Source of the DNA: Gemmobacter aquarius
GTDB taxonomy: Bacteria; Pseudomonadota; Alphaproteobacteria; Rhodobacterales; Rhodobacteraceae
Reading direction: 5' to 3'
NCBI RefSeq assembly: GCF_003060865.1
Contig: NZ_CP028918.1
Coordinates: 504,001-568,000 of the forward strand
Length of the DNA: 64,000 bases
Below the pieces are notes generated by a model. The model did no database searches. It was not told the DNA's origin and was given only the letters and a program-made list of their open reading frames with translations. Below are positions 9,158-15,705 of the stretch, piece after piece. A program made the translations under genes and the position numbers. The stretch's first letter is position 1; each line of letters opens with the position of its first letter.

Positions 9158-10027
9158 TCAGCGGCCCCCTTCGATTGCGCGGTAAAGCCAGAGCAGCGCG
9201 GGCAGGGGCGCATCGCCGGTGTGGTGGGTGGTAAAGTGCCAGCCCACGGCGCGGGCGAGGGTTTGCAGCCGGTCCTTGCGCTCGGCCAGACGGTCGAGGT
9301 AGCGGGCGCGGAGGTCGCCTGCGCGGAGAGTTTCGTGGCGGAGCGATCCGCCCATGGATTCGAAGATGGTCCGGCCGTCGAAGGGGAAATCCTCTTCCGC
9401 GGCGTCTAGGATTTGCAGCAGGACGCCGCGTGCGCCGCGGTCGGAGGCGCGGGCGAGGGCGGTTTCCACTCCGGCGAGGTCGCCGAGGAAGTCGGAGACA
9501 AAGACGGCGCGGCCATGGGCGCTGATGCCTGTGGCATCGGGTGCGCCGTAATCGGCGGCGGCATCTGGCGCGGTCAGGGCGCGGGTGAGCGACAGGAGTT
9601 GCGACTTGCCCGCACGGGGGGGCGTATCGTGGCCCGAAAGGCCGACGCGTTCACCGCCGCGCAGCAGCAGGACTGCGGTGGCGAGTGCCAGAAGGCGGGC
9701 GCGGTCGGCTTTTGTCGGCCCATGGCTGGAAAAGCCCATGGCGCGGGAGGTGTCGACCCAGAGGGTGACGGATTGCGCGGCCTGCCATTCGCGTTCGCGC
9801 ACGAAGGTGGTGTCGGAGCGGGCCGAGCGGCGCCAATCGATCATGCGGGCAGAATCGCCTGCATGGGCGGGGCGGTATTGCCAGAATTCGTCGCCCATGC
9901 CTGCCCGCCTGCGTCCATGTTCGCCCAGCATGATGGTGGATGCGAGCAGTTCGGCCTCGGCCAGCAGGGGCGGCAGGGATTGGCCGAGGGTTTCGGCCTG
10001 TTCGCGAAGGTCGGGCAGGGCTGTCAC
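9158..10027 (-). CDS. DUF58 domain protein (MoxR-associated vWA-like)
   Basis: The 289-residue protein belongs to the DUF58 family that accompanies MoxR AAA+ ATPases. It carries the family signature YRPAHAGDSARMIDWRRSAR near residues 55-75. A degenerate vWA core follows, with LWVDTSRAMG near 100 and VFVSDFLGD near 180. The frame stays open upstream, but I choose GTG at 10027 because it overlaps the moxR stop as GTGA, the coupling typical of this operon, and the protein then begins at the family start. It probably acts as the partner through which MoxR remodels a target. Confidence 0.9.
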   Translation of the reverse strand: MTALPDLREQAETLGQSLPPLLAEAELLASTIMLGEHGRRRAGMGDEFWQYRPAHAGDSARMIDWRRSARSDTTFVREREWQAAQSVTLWVDTSRAMGFSSHGPTKADRARLLALATAVLLLRGGERVGLSGHDTPPRAGKSQLLSLTRALTAPDAAADYGAPDATGISAHGRAVFVSDFLGDLAGVETALARASDRGARGVLLQILDAAEEDFPFDGRTIFESMGGSLRHETLRAGDLRARYLDRLAERKDRLQTLARAVGWHFTTHHTGDAPLPALLWLYRAIEGGR

Positions 10028-11028
10028 GCGGCAGCCTCGAGCCCCAGCGTGCGGGTGGCGGTGCGGTCGATGAGGCTGGCGAGGCTGTCGCCACGGGCGC
10101 GGGCGGCAAAGGACAGCGCCATGCGGTGCGACAGGACCGGGCGGGCGAGGGCGGCCACATCCGCGACCGAGGGGGCGAGGCGTCCGTCGAGCAGGGCGCG
10201 GGCGCGGGTGGTGAGCATGAGCGCCTGTGCGGCGCGCGGGCCGGGGCCCCACGAGAGGCTGCCTGCAAGGTCGCGGCCTTCGGGTTCACCGGGGCGGCAG
10301 GCGCGGACGAGGTCGAGGATGGCTTCGACCACCTTGTCGCCAACGGGCATGCGGCGGAGTATGCTTTGGGCGTCGAGCAATTCTTCGGTGGCGAAGACCT
10401 GATGGGCGTCAGCCTCGGTCGCGCCCGTGGTGGCGATCAGGATGTCGCGTTCGGTCGCACGGGTGGGGTATTCGACATCGACCTGCACGAGGAAGCGGTC
10501 AAGCTGGGCTTCGGGCAGGGGATAGGTGCCTTCCTGTTCGATGGGGTTTTGCGTGGCCAGAACGTGGAAGGGGCGGCCAAGCGGGCGGTGCTGGCCTGCG
10601 ATCGTCACCTCGCGTTCCTGCATGGCTTGCAAGAGGGCGGATTGGGTGCGGGGGCTGGCGCGGTTGATTTCATCGGCCATGAGAAGCTGGCAGAAGATCG
10701 GCCCTTCGATGAAGCGGAAGGCGCGGGACCCGTCGGGCGCGGTTTCCAGAACCTCGGAGCCGAGGATGTCGGCGGGCATCAGGTCGGGGGTGAACTGGAT
10801 GCGGCTGCCCTTGAGGCCCATGACGGTGGAGAGCGTGTCGACAAGGCGGGTCTTGCCGAGGCCGGGCAGGCCGACGAGGAGCGCGTGGCCGCCGCAGAGC
10901 ATGGAGGCGAGGACCAGATCGACCACCTTTTCCTGCCCGATGAAGCGCCGGTTGATCGACGCCTTGGCGAGGGCGAGGCGGTCGCCCAAGGCTTCGATGC
11001 GCGGGACGAGGTCGGCTGCGTCGGACAT
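10024..11028 (-). CDS. MoxR-family AAA+ ATPase
   Basis: MoxR ATPases act as chaperones that insert cofactors or assemble complexes together with vWA partners. The 334-residue protein has Walker A GLPGLGKT near residue 54, Walker B LLMADEIN near 116, sensor ATQNPIEQEGTYPLPEAQLDRF near 158-180, and a C-terminal lid. It heads a four-gene unit moxR-DUF58-BatA/DUF4159-vWA protein in which every junction overlaps or lies within three bases. The 135 bases upstream separate it from the MotB-like gene on the same strand and could hold a promoter or be read through. Confidence 0.93.
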   Translation of the reverse strand: MSDAADLVPRIEALGDRLALAKASINRRFIGQEKVVDLVLASMLCGGHALLVGLPGLGKTRLVDTLSTVMGLKGSRIQFTPDLMPADILGSEVLETAPDGSRAFRFIEGPIFCQLLMADEINRASPRTQSALLQAMQEREVTIAGQHRPLGRPFHVLATQNPIEQEGTYPLPEAQLDRFLVQVDVEYPTRATERDILIATTGATEADAHQVFATEELLDAQSILRRMPVGDKVVEAILDLVRACRPGEPEGRDLAGSLSWGPGPRAAQALMLTTRARALLDGRLAPSVADVAALARPVLSHRMALSFAARARGDSLASLIDRTATRTLGLEAAA

Positions 11029-11163
11029 GGGGTCGCTCCGGTCAAGCTGGGGTCATGGACATTAGACCGAAGTATGGCGCGGGAAACAAATGGCAAAACG
11101 GTGATGGGCACAAATGATCGTGAGAGCGACGGAAGATGTGCGTTTCAGCGCCTGCCCCGACGA

Positions 11164-12272
11164 TCAGTCGCCATAGCTGATCTCGATCTCGATGCGGCGG
11201 TTCTTGGCGCGGCCTTCTTCGGTGGCATTGTCGGCGAGGGGGGCGAATTCGCCTTTGCTGACGGCGGATATGCGGGCCGGATCGACCTTTTCGGTATCGA
11301 CGAGTTCGCGCACCACGGCGGCGGCGCGGGCTGCGGCGAGGTCGAAATTGTCGGCGAATTCGCCGCTGACGGGCACGTTGTCGGTGTGGCCGGTCACGAT
11401 GATGCTGCGGTTGGGGCGGTTCGTGGCGCTGGCGATGCGGGCCATGATGTCGCGCGCCTCGTCCGAGAGGTCGGCTGAACCCGAGGTGAACGACCCGCCC
11501 GTGCCGAGGGTGACGAGAACCTTGCCGTCGCGGGGTTCGACCGAAAGCGAGCCGTCGGCGATTTCCTGACTGAACAGGGATTGCAGGACCATGGTGCTGA
11601 GCTTGGTGCGGATTCCGGCGGTCTGGGCGGTGGTTTCCGTGCCGCTGGAGGATGCGGGTTGGCCTGCGTCGGCGGTTTGCTGCGGCGTCGGTGTGGCGCG
11701 GAGGGCGGGGTCTTGGCCCGGAAGGGGCTGGCCAACCGTGTCGGTGCGCTCGACGCTGCCGCCTGCGGCGGCGGCTATGGCATCGGCAAGTGCGATTGCG
11801 GCTTCGGGGCCTTGCACATCGGGCAGGCGGACGGTGACGGTGCCCGAGCCGGTATCGACCTGAAGGCTGCCTTTGGCGAGTGCGTCGCGCAGGGCTTCGG
11901 CCACGGCGCGGGCGCTGTCGTCCGAGGGACCGGCGTTTGCGCCGTCACCGGGGGCGGACTGGTCGAATTCGCTGTCATCGGCGGTGTCGGGCGCGGGAAA
12001 CGGTGCGACGTTGATGATCGTGTCACCGCTTTTGCCGTCGAATCCGCCGGGACTGAACTGTTCGCGCATGGCGCCGGCGAATTTCTCGAAAGAGGGTTCG
12101 TCGAAATTCGCGAAGCCGAGGATCAGCACGAAGAAGGCCATCAGGTTGGTGGCGATATCGGCAAAGGTCGCGAGCCATGCCGGCGCGCCGACGGGGGGCA
12201 TTTGGGGCAGTCGCAATCGTCGTCCGAATCGTCGACAGGCGGCTGGAAGGGGATGACTTTGGCCTTGGTCAT
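11164..12272 (-). CDS. MotB/OmpA-like stator protein with peptidoglycan-binding domain (apparent frameshift at 12193-12198)
   Basis: This is the B subunit of a proton-channel pair. The restored protein starts at ATG 12272, two bases before the MotA-like stop. It has an acidic, cysteine-containing N-terminus (CDCPKCPP near residues 20-27), then PVGAPAWLATFADIATNLMA and a membrane segment. D39 in TFAD matches the pore aspartate of MotB (D32 in E. coli). A low-complexity linker leads to an OmpA-like domain (VTGHTDNVP, NRRIEIEI). As read, the N-terminus and the rest are in different frames; one more C in the run at 12193-12198 joins CPKCPP to VGAPAW. Without it only a TTG start at 12216 is left. 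Confidence 0.82.
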
Positions 12273-12273
12273 G

Positions 12274-13035
12274 TCAGGCGGCCTTGCGCTTTTGCTGCGC
12301 CTTGGTGTCAAGCGCGCAGATCAGCTGGTCTTCGATGGCGCGGGGGGCTTCGCCCTTGGCGATGCCGCGCAGGCCCTCGATCACCAACTCGCGGTAGGTG
12401 GCCTCATCCTCGGAATAGCCTTCGAGCTTGTTCAGGATCGGGCCGAAGATGACATTGGCGACGAGCGCGCCGTAAAGTGTGGTGAGAAGGGCGACGGCCA
12501 TGGCGGGGCCGATGGATTTGGGGTCGGACATGTTGCCGAGCATGAGCACGAGGCCGATCAGCGTGCCGACCATGCCCATGGCGGGGCCGATATCGACCCA
12601 AGCCTTTATCGCGCCCTGATAGGCGGCGTGGCGGGCCTTCATCGCCTTGATCTCGTATTTGAGCTGCTTGACGAGTTTGGCTTCGTCGACCCCGTCGACC
12701 AGCATCTGCAGGCCCTTGGTCAGAAAGGCCTCGCCCGGGGTCTTGCTTTCGAGCGCCATCATGCCCTCTTTGCGGGCGGTGGCCGAGAGGTCGACCATCA
12801 GGGTGATCAGCGCGTCGGTGTCATAGTTGCCGGGCCGGAAGGCTATGCCCATGGCTTTGAAATGGCCCAGAAAGACCGGCATCGGCTTCATCGACATGAC
12901 GACGAAAAGGGTTCCGCCGAAGACGATGAAAAGCGAAGGTATGTCGATGAAGGGCGAAACGCCGCCAGCATAGATCATCGAGCCGATGATCATGACGATC
13001 GCGCCGATCAAGCCTACGAGCGTTGCTATGTCCAC
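12274..13035 (-). CDS. MotA/PomA-like stator protein
   Basis: The 253-residue protein is a MotA/TolQ/ExbB-type ion-channel subunit most like PomA/MotA. It has four membrane segments (near residues 5-25, 33-50, 148-168 and 180-202), with a large cytoplasmic loop between the second and third. WVDIGPAMGMVGTLIGLVLM carries the proline-containing third helix. I choose GTG 13035 because the protein then begins VDIATLVGLIGAIVM, the natural N-terminus, with GGGG just ahead; the longer open frame upstream runs antisense to the DUF1285 gene. It pairs with the MotB-like gene downstream. No flagellar gene is nearby, so rotation of a flagellum is not implied. Confidence 0.88.
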   Translation of the reverse strand: MDIATLVGLIGAIVMIIGSMIYAGGVSPFIDIPSLFIVFGGTLFVVMSMKPMPVFLGHFKAMGIAFRPGNYDTDALITLMVDLSATARKEGMMALESKTPGEAFLTKGLQMLVDGVDEAKLVKQLKYEIKAMKARHAAYQGAIKAWVDIGPAMGMVGTLIGLVLMLGNMSDPKSIGPAMAVALLTTLYGALVANVIFGPILNKLEGYSEDEATYRELVIEGLRGIAKGEAPRAIEDQLICALDTKAQQKRKAA

Positions 13036-13227
13036 GACGGGCCCCTTTTTTGACCGAAACGGCCGGAAATATTCATACGCGACACGGTTGCGTTGCGCTT
13101 GGCATGAAGCGAAACGGCAGGCGTCTGCGTTGATAACGGCGGGAATGGCGCGACCTGTAGGGTTGTCAGGGTTGGCTTTGCAGGATTTGCGCCCTAGACA
13201 GACGCGAGAGCGACCGAAAGGGTCACG

Positions 13228-13851
13228 ATGACGGACGGCAAAGACGGGATCGGCAAAGGCGAAATCGGCAAGGCCGGTTTGGCCGGACCTCTTGCCGAGG
13301 GGCTGGCGTCGGCAGCGGGTGCCGCGTCGAAGCGCGGTTTGCCGCCGGTCCATCTGTGGAACCCGCCCTATTGCGGCGAGATCGACATTCGCATCGCGCG
13401 GGACGGGACCTGGTTTCACGAGGGCACGCCGATCGGGCGGGCGGGGCTGGTCAAGCTGTTTTCCGGCATCCTGAAACGCGAGGGGGACCGGTTCTTCCTT
13501 GTCACTCCGGTCGAGAAGGTGGGCATCCGTGTGGACGACGCGCCCTTTGTCGCGGTGGATTTCACAGTGCTCGGGGAAGGCGCCGCGCAGGTGCTGCGCT
13601 TTGTCACGCAGGTGGGCGACGAGGTGGTCGCCGGGCCGGAAAATCCGATCCGCGTCCAGCGCGACGGGGCCGAGGGGCAACCTGCGCCTTATGTCCATGT
13701 GCGCGCCGGGCTGGAGGCGCTGATCGACCGCAAATCGTTCTACCGGCTGATCGAACTGGGAGTGCACGAGAGCCATGAGGGAAAAAGCTGGTTTGGCTTG
13801 TGGTCCTCGGGCAGGTTCTTTCCGGTGATTCCAACGAGTGACCTGACCTGA
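13228..13851 (+). CDS. DUF1285 family protein
   Basis: This 207-residue protein matches DUF1285, a small soluble family of unknown function. The core runs from about residue 40 (PPVHLWNPPYCGEIDIRI) through WFHEGTPIGR and LVKLFSGILKREGD to SHEGKSWFGLWSSGRFFPV at the C-terminus. The N-terminal 35 residues are low-complexity and glycine-rich. It diverges from the MotA-like gene across about 190 bases and overlaps the following hydroxypyruvate isomerase gene by one base (TGATG), so those two are coupled. Confidence 0.85.
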   Translation: MTDGKDGIGKGEIGKAGLAGPLAEGLASAAGAASKRGLPPVHLWNPPYCGEIDIRIARDGTWFHEGTPIGRAGLVKLFSGILKREGDRFFLVTPVEKVGIRVDDAPFVAVDFTVLGEGAAQVLRFVTQVGDEVVAGPENPIRVQRDGAEGQPAPYVHVRAGLEALIDRKSFYRLIELGVHESHEGKSWFGLWSSGRFFPVIPTSDLT

Positions 13852-14627
13852 TGCCGCGTTTTGCCGCCAATGTGACGATGCTGTTTACCGAGGTGCCCAT
13901 GCTGGCGCGGCCCGATCTTGCGCGCGAGGCGGGGTTCGACGGGGTCGAGGTGCTGTTTCCCTATGACCATCCGCTGAAGGACTGGCAGACGGCACTGGCG
14001 GGGATGCCGCTTGCGCTGATCAACGCGCCGCCGGGCGACTGGGCGGCGGGGGACCGCGGCTATGCGGCGGTGCCGGGGGCGGTGGGCGATTTCCGGCAGA
14101 GCTTTCTGCGCGGTGCGGATGTGGCGGCGCAACTGGGCGCTGCGCGGCTGCATGTGATGGCAGGGGTCGCCAAGGGCGAGCAGGCCGAGGCGGTCTACCG
14201 CGAGAATCTGGCCTGGGCCGCCGCGCAGGCACCGGACCTGTGCCTGTGCATCGAGCCTTTGAATGCCGACGACATGCCGGGGTATTTCCTGAACGATTTC
14301 GATCAGGCGGCACGTATCGTCGACGATCTGGGGATCGCCACTTTGGGGATTCAGTTCGATCTTTGGCACGCGGCGCGCATCCATGGCGATGCCGATGCGG
14401 TCTGGGCCAAGCACAAGGGCCGCGTGAACCATATCCAGATCGCGGGCTTTCCCGGCCGGAATGAACCGGGCGGTGGCGGGTTCGACCTGACGGGGCTGTG
14501 TTCCGAGTTGGATACGGGGGAGTGGTCGGGCTGGGTGGCGGCGGAATACCTGCCGCAGCGGGCCACGGTGCACGGGCTGATGTGGCTCAATGCGCTGAAA
14601 AGCCGGGCGCGGCTGATCGGGGCCTGA
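13851..14627 (+). CDS. hyi: Hydroxypyruvate isomerase family protein
   Basis: Hyi interconverts hydroxypyruvate and tartronate semialdehyde in glyoxylate metabolism. The 258-residue TIM-barrel protein begins PRFAANVTMLFTEVPMLARP, typical of the family. It shows the metal-site segments LCIEPLNADDMPGYFLND (Glu near residue 140), GIQFDLWHAARIHGD, VNHIQIAGFPGRNEPG and EYLPQ. Length and motifs fit Hyi rather than the broader AP-endonuclease-2 superfamily. It may help channel glyoxylate made by the glc operon, but it is not linked to that operon and the connection is inference. Confidence 0.85.
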   Translation: MPRFAANVTMLFTEVPMLARPDLAREAGFDGVEVLFPYDHPLKDWQTALAGMPLALINAPPGDWAAGDRGYAAVPGAVGDFRQSFLRGADVAAQLGAARLHVMAGVAKGEQAEAVYRENLAWAAAQAPDLCLCIEPLNADDMPGYFLNDFDQAARIVDDLGIATLGIQFDLWHAARIHGDADAVWAKHKGRVNHIQIAGFPGRNEPGGGGFDLTGLCSELDTGEWSGWVAAEYLPQRATVHGLMWLNALKSRARLIGA

Positions 14628-14699
14628 GCGCGGTGTCGGGGCTTGCCCCTGCCGTGGGCTGGGGTAAAATGATGCGGCTGTGCCAGAGGAAGACCGAAA

Positions 14700-14885
14700 A
14701 TGACGATTGAAGCCCCCGAGACCCAAGTCGTGACCACGTGGAAGGTCGCCTGTGACGGGGGCGAGGGTGCCTTGGGCCATCCCCGTGTCTGGCTGTCGAT
14801 CCCGCAGGAGACGGGGTTTGTCGAATGCGGCTATTGCGACAAGCGCTATGTGATCGACCGTGATCACGCGCATGACGAGCATTGA
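14700..14885 (+). CDS. CHCC-type zinc-finger protein
   Basis: This small protein of 61 residues has the zf-CHCC fold related to the mitochondrial complex I accessory subunit NDUFS6. The likely zinc ligands are C18 in VACDGG, H27 in GHPRVWLSI, and C43 and C46 in [11 protein letters not shown]. Alphaproteobacteria carry this protein widely, and a role in complex I assembly or metal handling is assumed rather than shown. It stands alone, 72 bases after hyi, with a C-rich hairpin about 40 bases downstream. Confidence 0.85.
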   Translation: MTIEAPETQVVTTWKVACDGGEGALGHPRVWLSIPQETGFVECGYCDKRYVIDRDHAHDEH

Positions 14886-14910
14886 CCTGACCTGAGCAGT
14901 TGTAACCGGC

Positions 14911-14950
14911 CCCCCCCACCCCATCCCTCCCCCATGGAGGGGGAGGGGGT
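14911..14950. terminator. C-rich hairpin after the zinc-finger gene
   Basis: A run of eight C leads into CCCTCCCCC and GGGGGAGGG arms around ATGGA (14925-14947). A very similar C-run plus hairpin lies at 27311-27350 after the GntR gene, so this is a small repeat as well as a likely transcription end. There is no U tract. Confidence 0.5.
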
Positions 14951-15041
14951 GATCATTCTTTGGGCGTTGCGCTGCCGCGATTGCGAAAATCCGCCAGGCT
15001 TTTGATCGTGATCAACGCAGATTTCTTTAAGTTGTGTTAAC

Positions 15042-15054
15042 TTGCTTTCGGCAA
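15042..15054. promoter_or_regulatory. TTGC-N5-GCAA dyad upstream of the phasin-like gene
   Basis: The dyad lies just before the ribosome binding site (AAGGAG at about 15058-15063) of the gene at 15072. A second weak dyad, AAGTT-N5-AACTT, overlaps its left edge (15029-15043). TGC-rich dyads are the targets of PhaR, the repressor that controls phasin genes in related bacteria. The spacing differs from the best-known sites, so this is a candidate only. Confidence 0.35.
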
Positions 15055-15071
15055 CCGAAGGAGAGTGACAG

Positions 15072-15410
15072 ATGGCAAAGCCTTCCCCGACCGACGCGGC
15101 AGGCGCAGGCATGTCGCGTGGCGTCATGCAGGCGCAGGTGCGGATGATGGATGCGGTCCTCAGGCAGAACATCGAGGCGCTGGATTTCCTCAAGACCCGT
15201 TTCGAAAAGGACCGGGCGATGCTGGGCGAACTCGCCGTAGCGCAGGATGCGACGGCGGCGGGGGCGGTGCTGACCAGCTTTTGGCAAAGGCTGGCGTCGG
15301 ATTACATGCAGGAAGCCGGACGGCTCGGGTCGCTGATGCAGGCCACCGCGCAGGAAATGGGCGAGGGGATGGCCGACGAGGCGCGGGCTGCGACGGGTAC
15401 CAAGCTTTAG
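15072..15410 (+). CDS. Phasin-like granule-associated protein
   Basis: This 112-residue protein is mostly amphipathic helix. The segments MMDAVLRQNIEALDFLKTRF, ATAAGAVLTSFWQRLASDYM and EAGRLGSLMQATAQEMGEGM resemble short alphaproteobacterial phasins that coat polyhydroxyalkanoate granules. It has no signal peptide or membrane segment. ATG 15072 has AAGGAG eight bases upstream. No phaC or phaR gene is in the window, so the call rests on sequence character; it could be another small helical protein. Confidence 0.65.
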   Translation: MAKPSPTDAAGAGMSRGVMQAQVRMMDAVLRQNIEALDFLKTRFEKDRAMLGELAVAQDATAAGAVLTSFWQRLASDYMQEAGRLGSLMQATAQEMGEGMADEARAATGTKL

Positions 15411-15432
15411 ACGGTTCGTTCGTTCGTGCGGA

Positions 15433-15590
15433 CGTTGGACGGGGGCTGTCTGCCCCCAGCGGCGCATGCCGCGCCGCCCCCCGAGGATATTTTTCCAGCG
15501 TGAAAGCTTGATGGCGGCTTCGCTTTCATGCTGGTCCAAATATCCTCGGGGGAGCCCCGCAGGGGCGAGGGGGCGGAAAGCCCCCTTTGT
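15433..15590. repeat. Intergenic inverted-repeat pair between the phasin-like gene and polA
   Basis: This fills most of the 295 bases without a gene. First comes a hairpin GGGGGC-TGTCT-GCCCCC. Then there is a large inverted repeat (15477-15552): the left arm CCCCCGAGGATATTT continues to the TGAAAGC end, and the right arm GCTTTCATGCTGGTCCAAAT continues to CGGGG. The arms are about 31 bases with few mismatches. A further GGGGGC/GCCCCC stem follows near 15570-15586. It is a full two-armed member of the CAAATATCC repeat family and could end transcription from the phasin side. Confidence 0.75.
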
Positions 15591-15705
15591 CCGCAGGTGG
15601 CCAAGGGTGGTTCTGTCTGGGCGATGAACCCGTCGGTACGTGCCATCCGCCCTTTGCCCTGTCCGCCTGCCGTGCCATAACCTGCCCAAGCAGAGGAGAC
15701 GCGGC

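Noticed and set aside
10028..10252. Upstream extension of the DUF58 protein
   Set aside because: It is a shadow over moxR, rich in Pro, Arg and His. The GTGA overlap start at 10027 fits the operon.
11164..13035. Flagellar motor genes
   Set aside because: The pair resembles MotA/MotB, but no other flagellar or chemotaxis gene is present and the B subunit has an atypical cysteine-rich N-terminus and long linker.
13036..13776. N-terminal extension of the MotA-like gene to 500 residues
   Set aside because: It runs antisense through the DUF1285 gene. A GTG with a good ribosome binding site at 13035 gives the normal family length.
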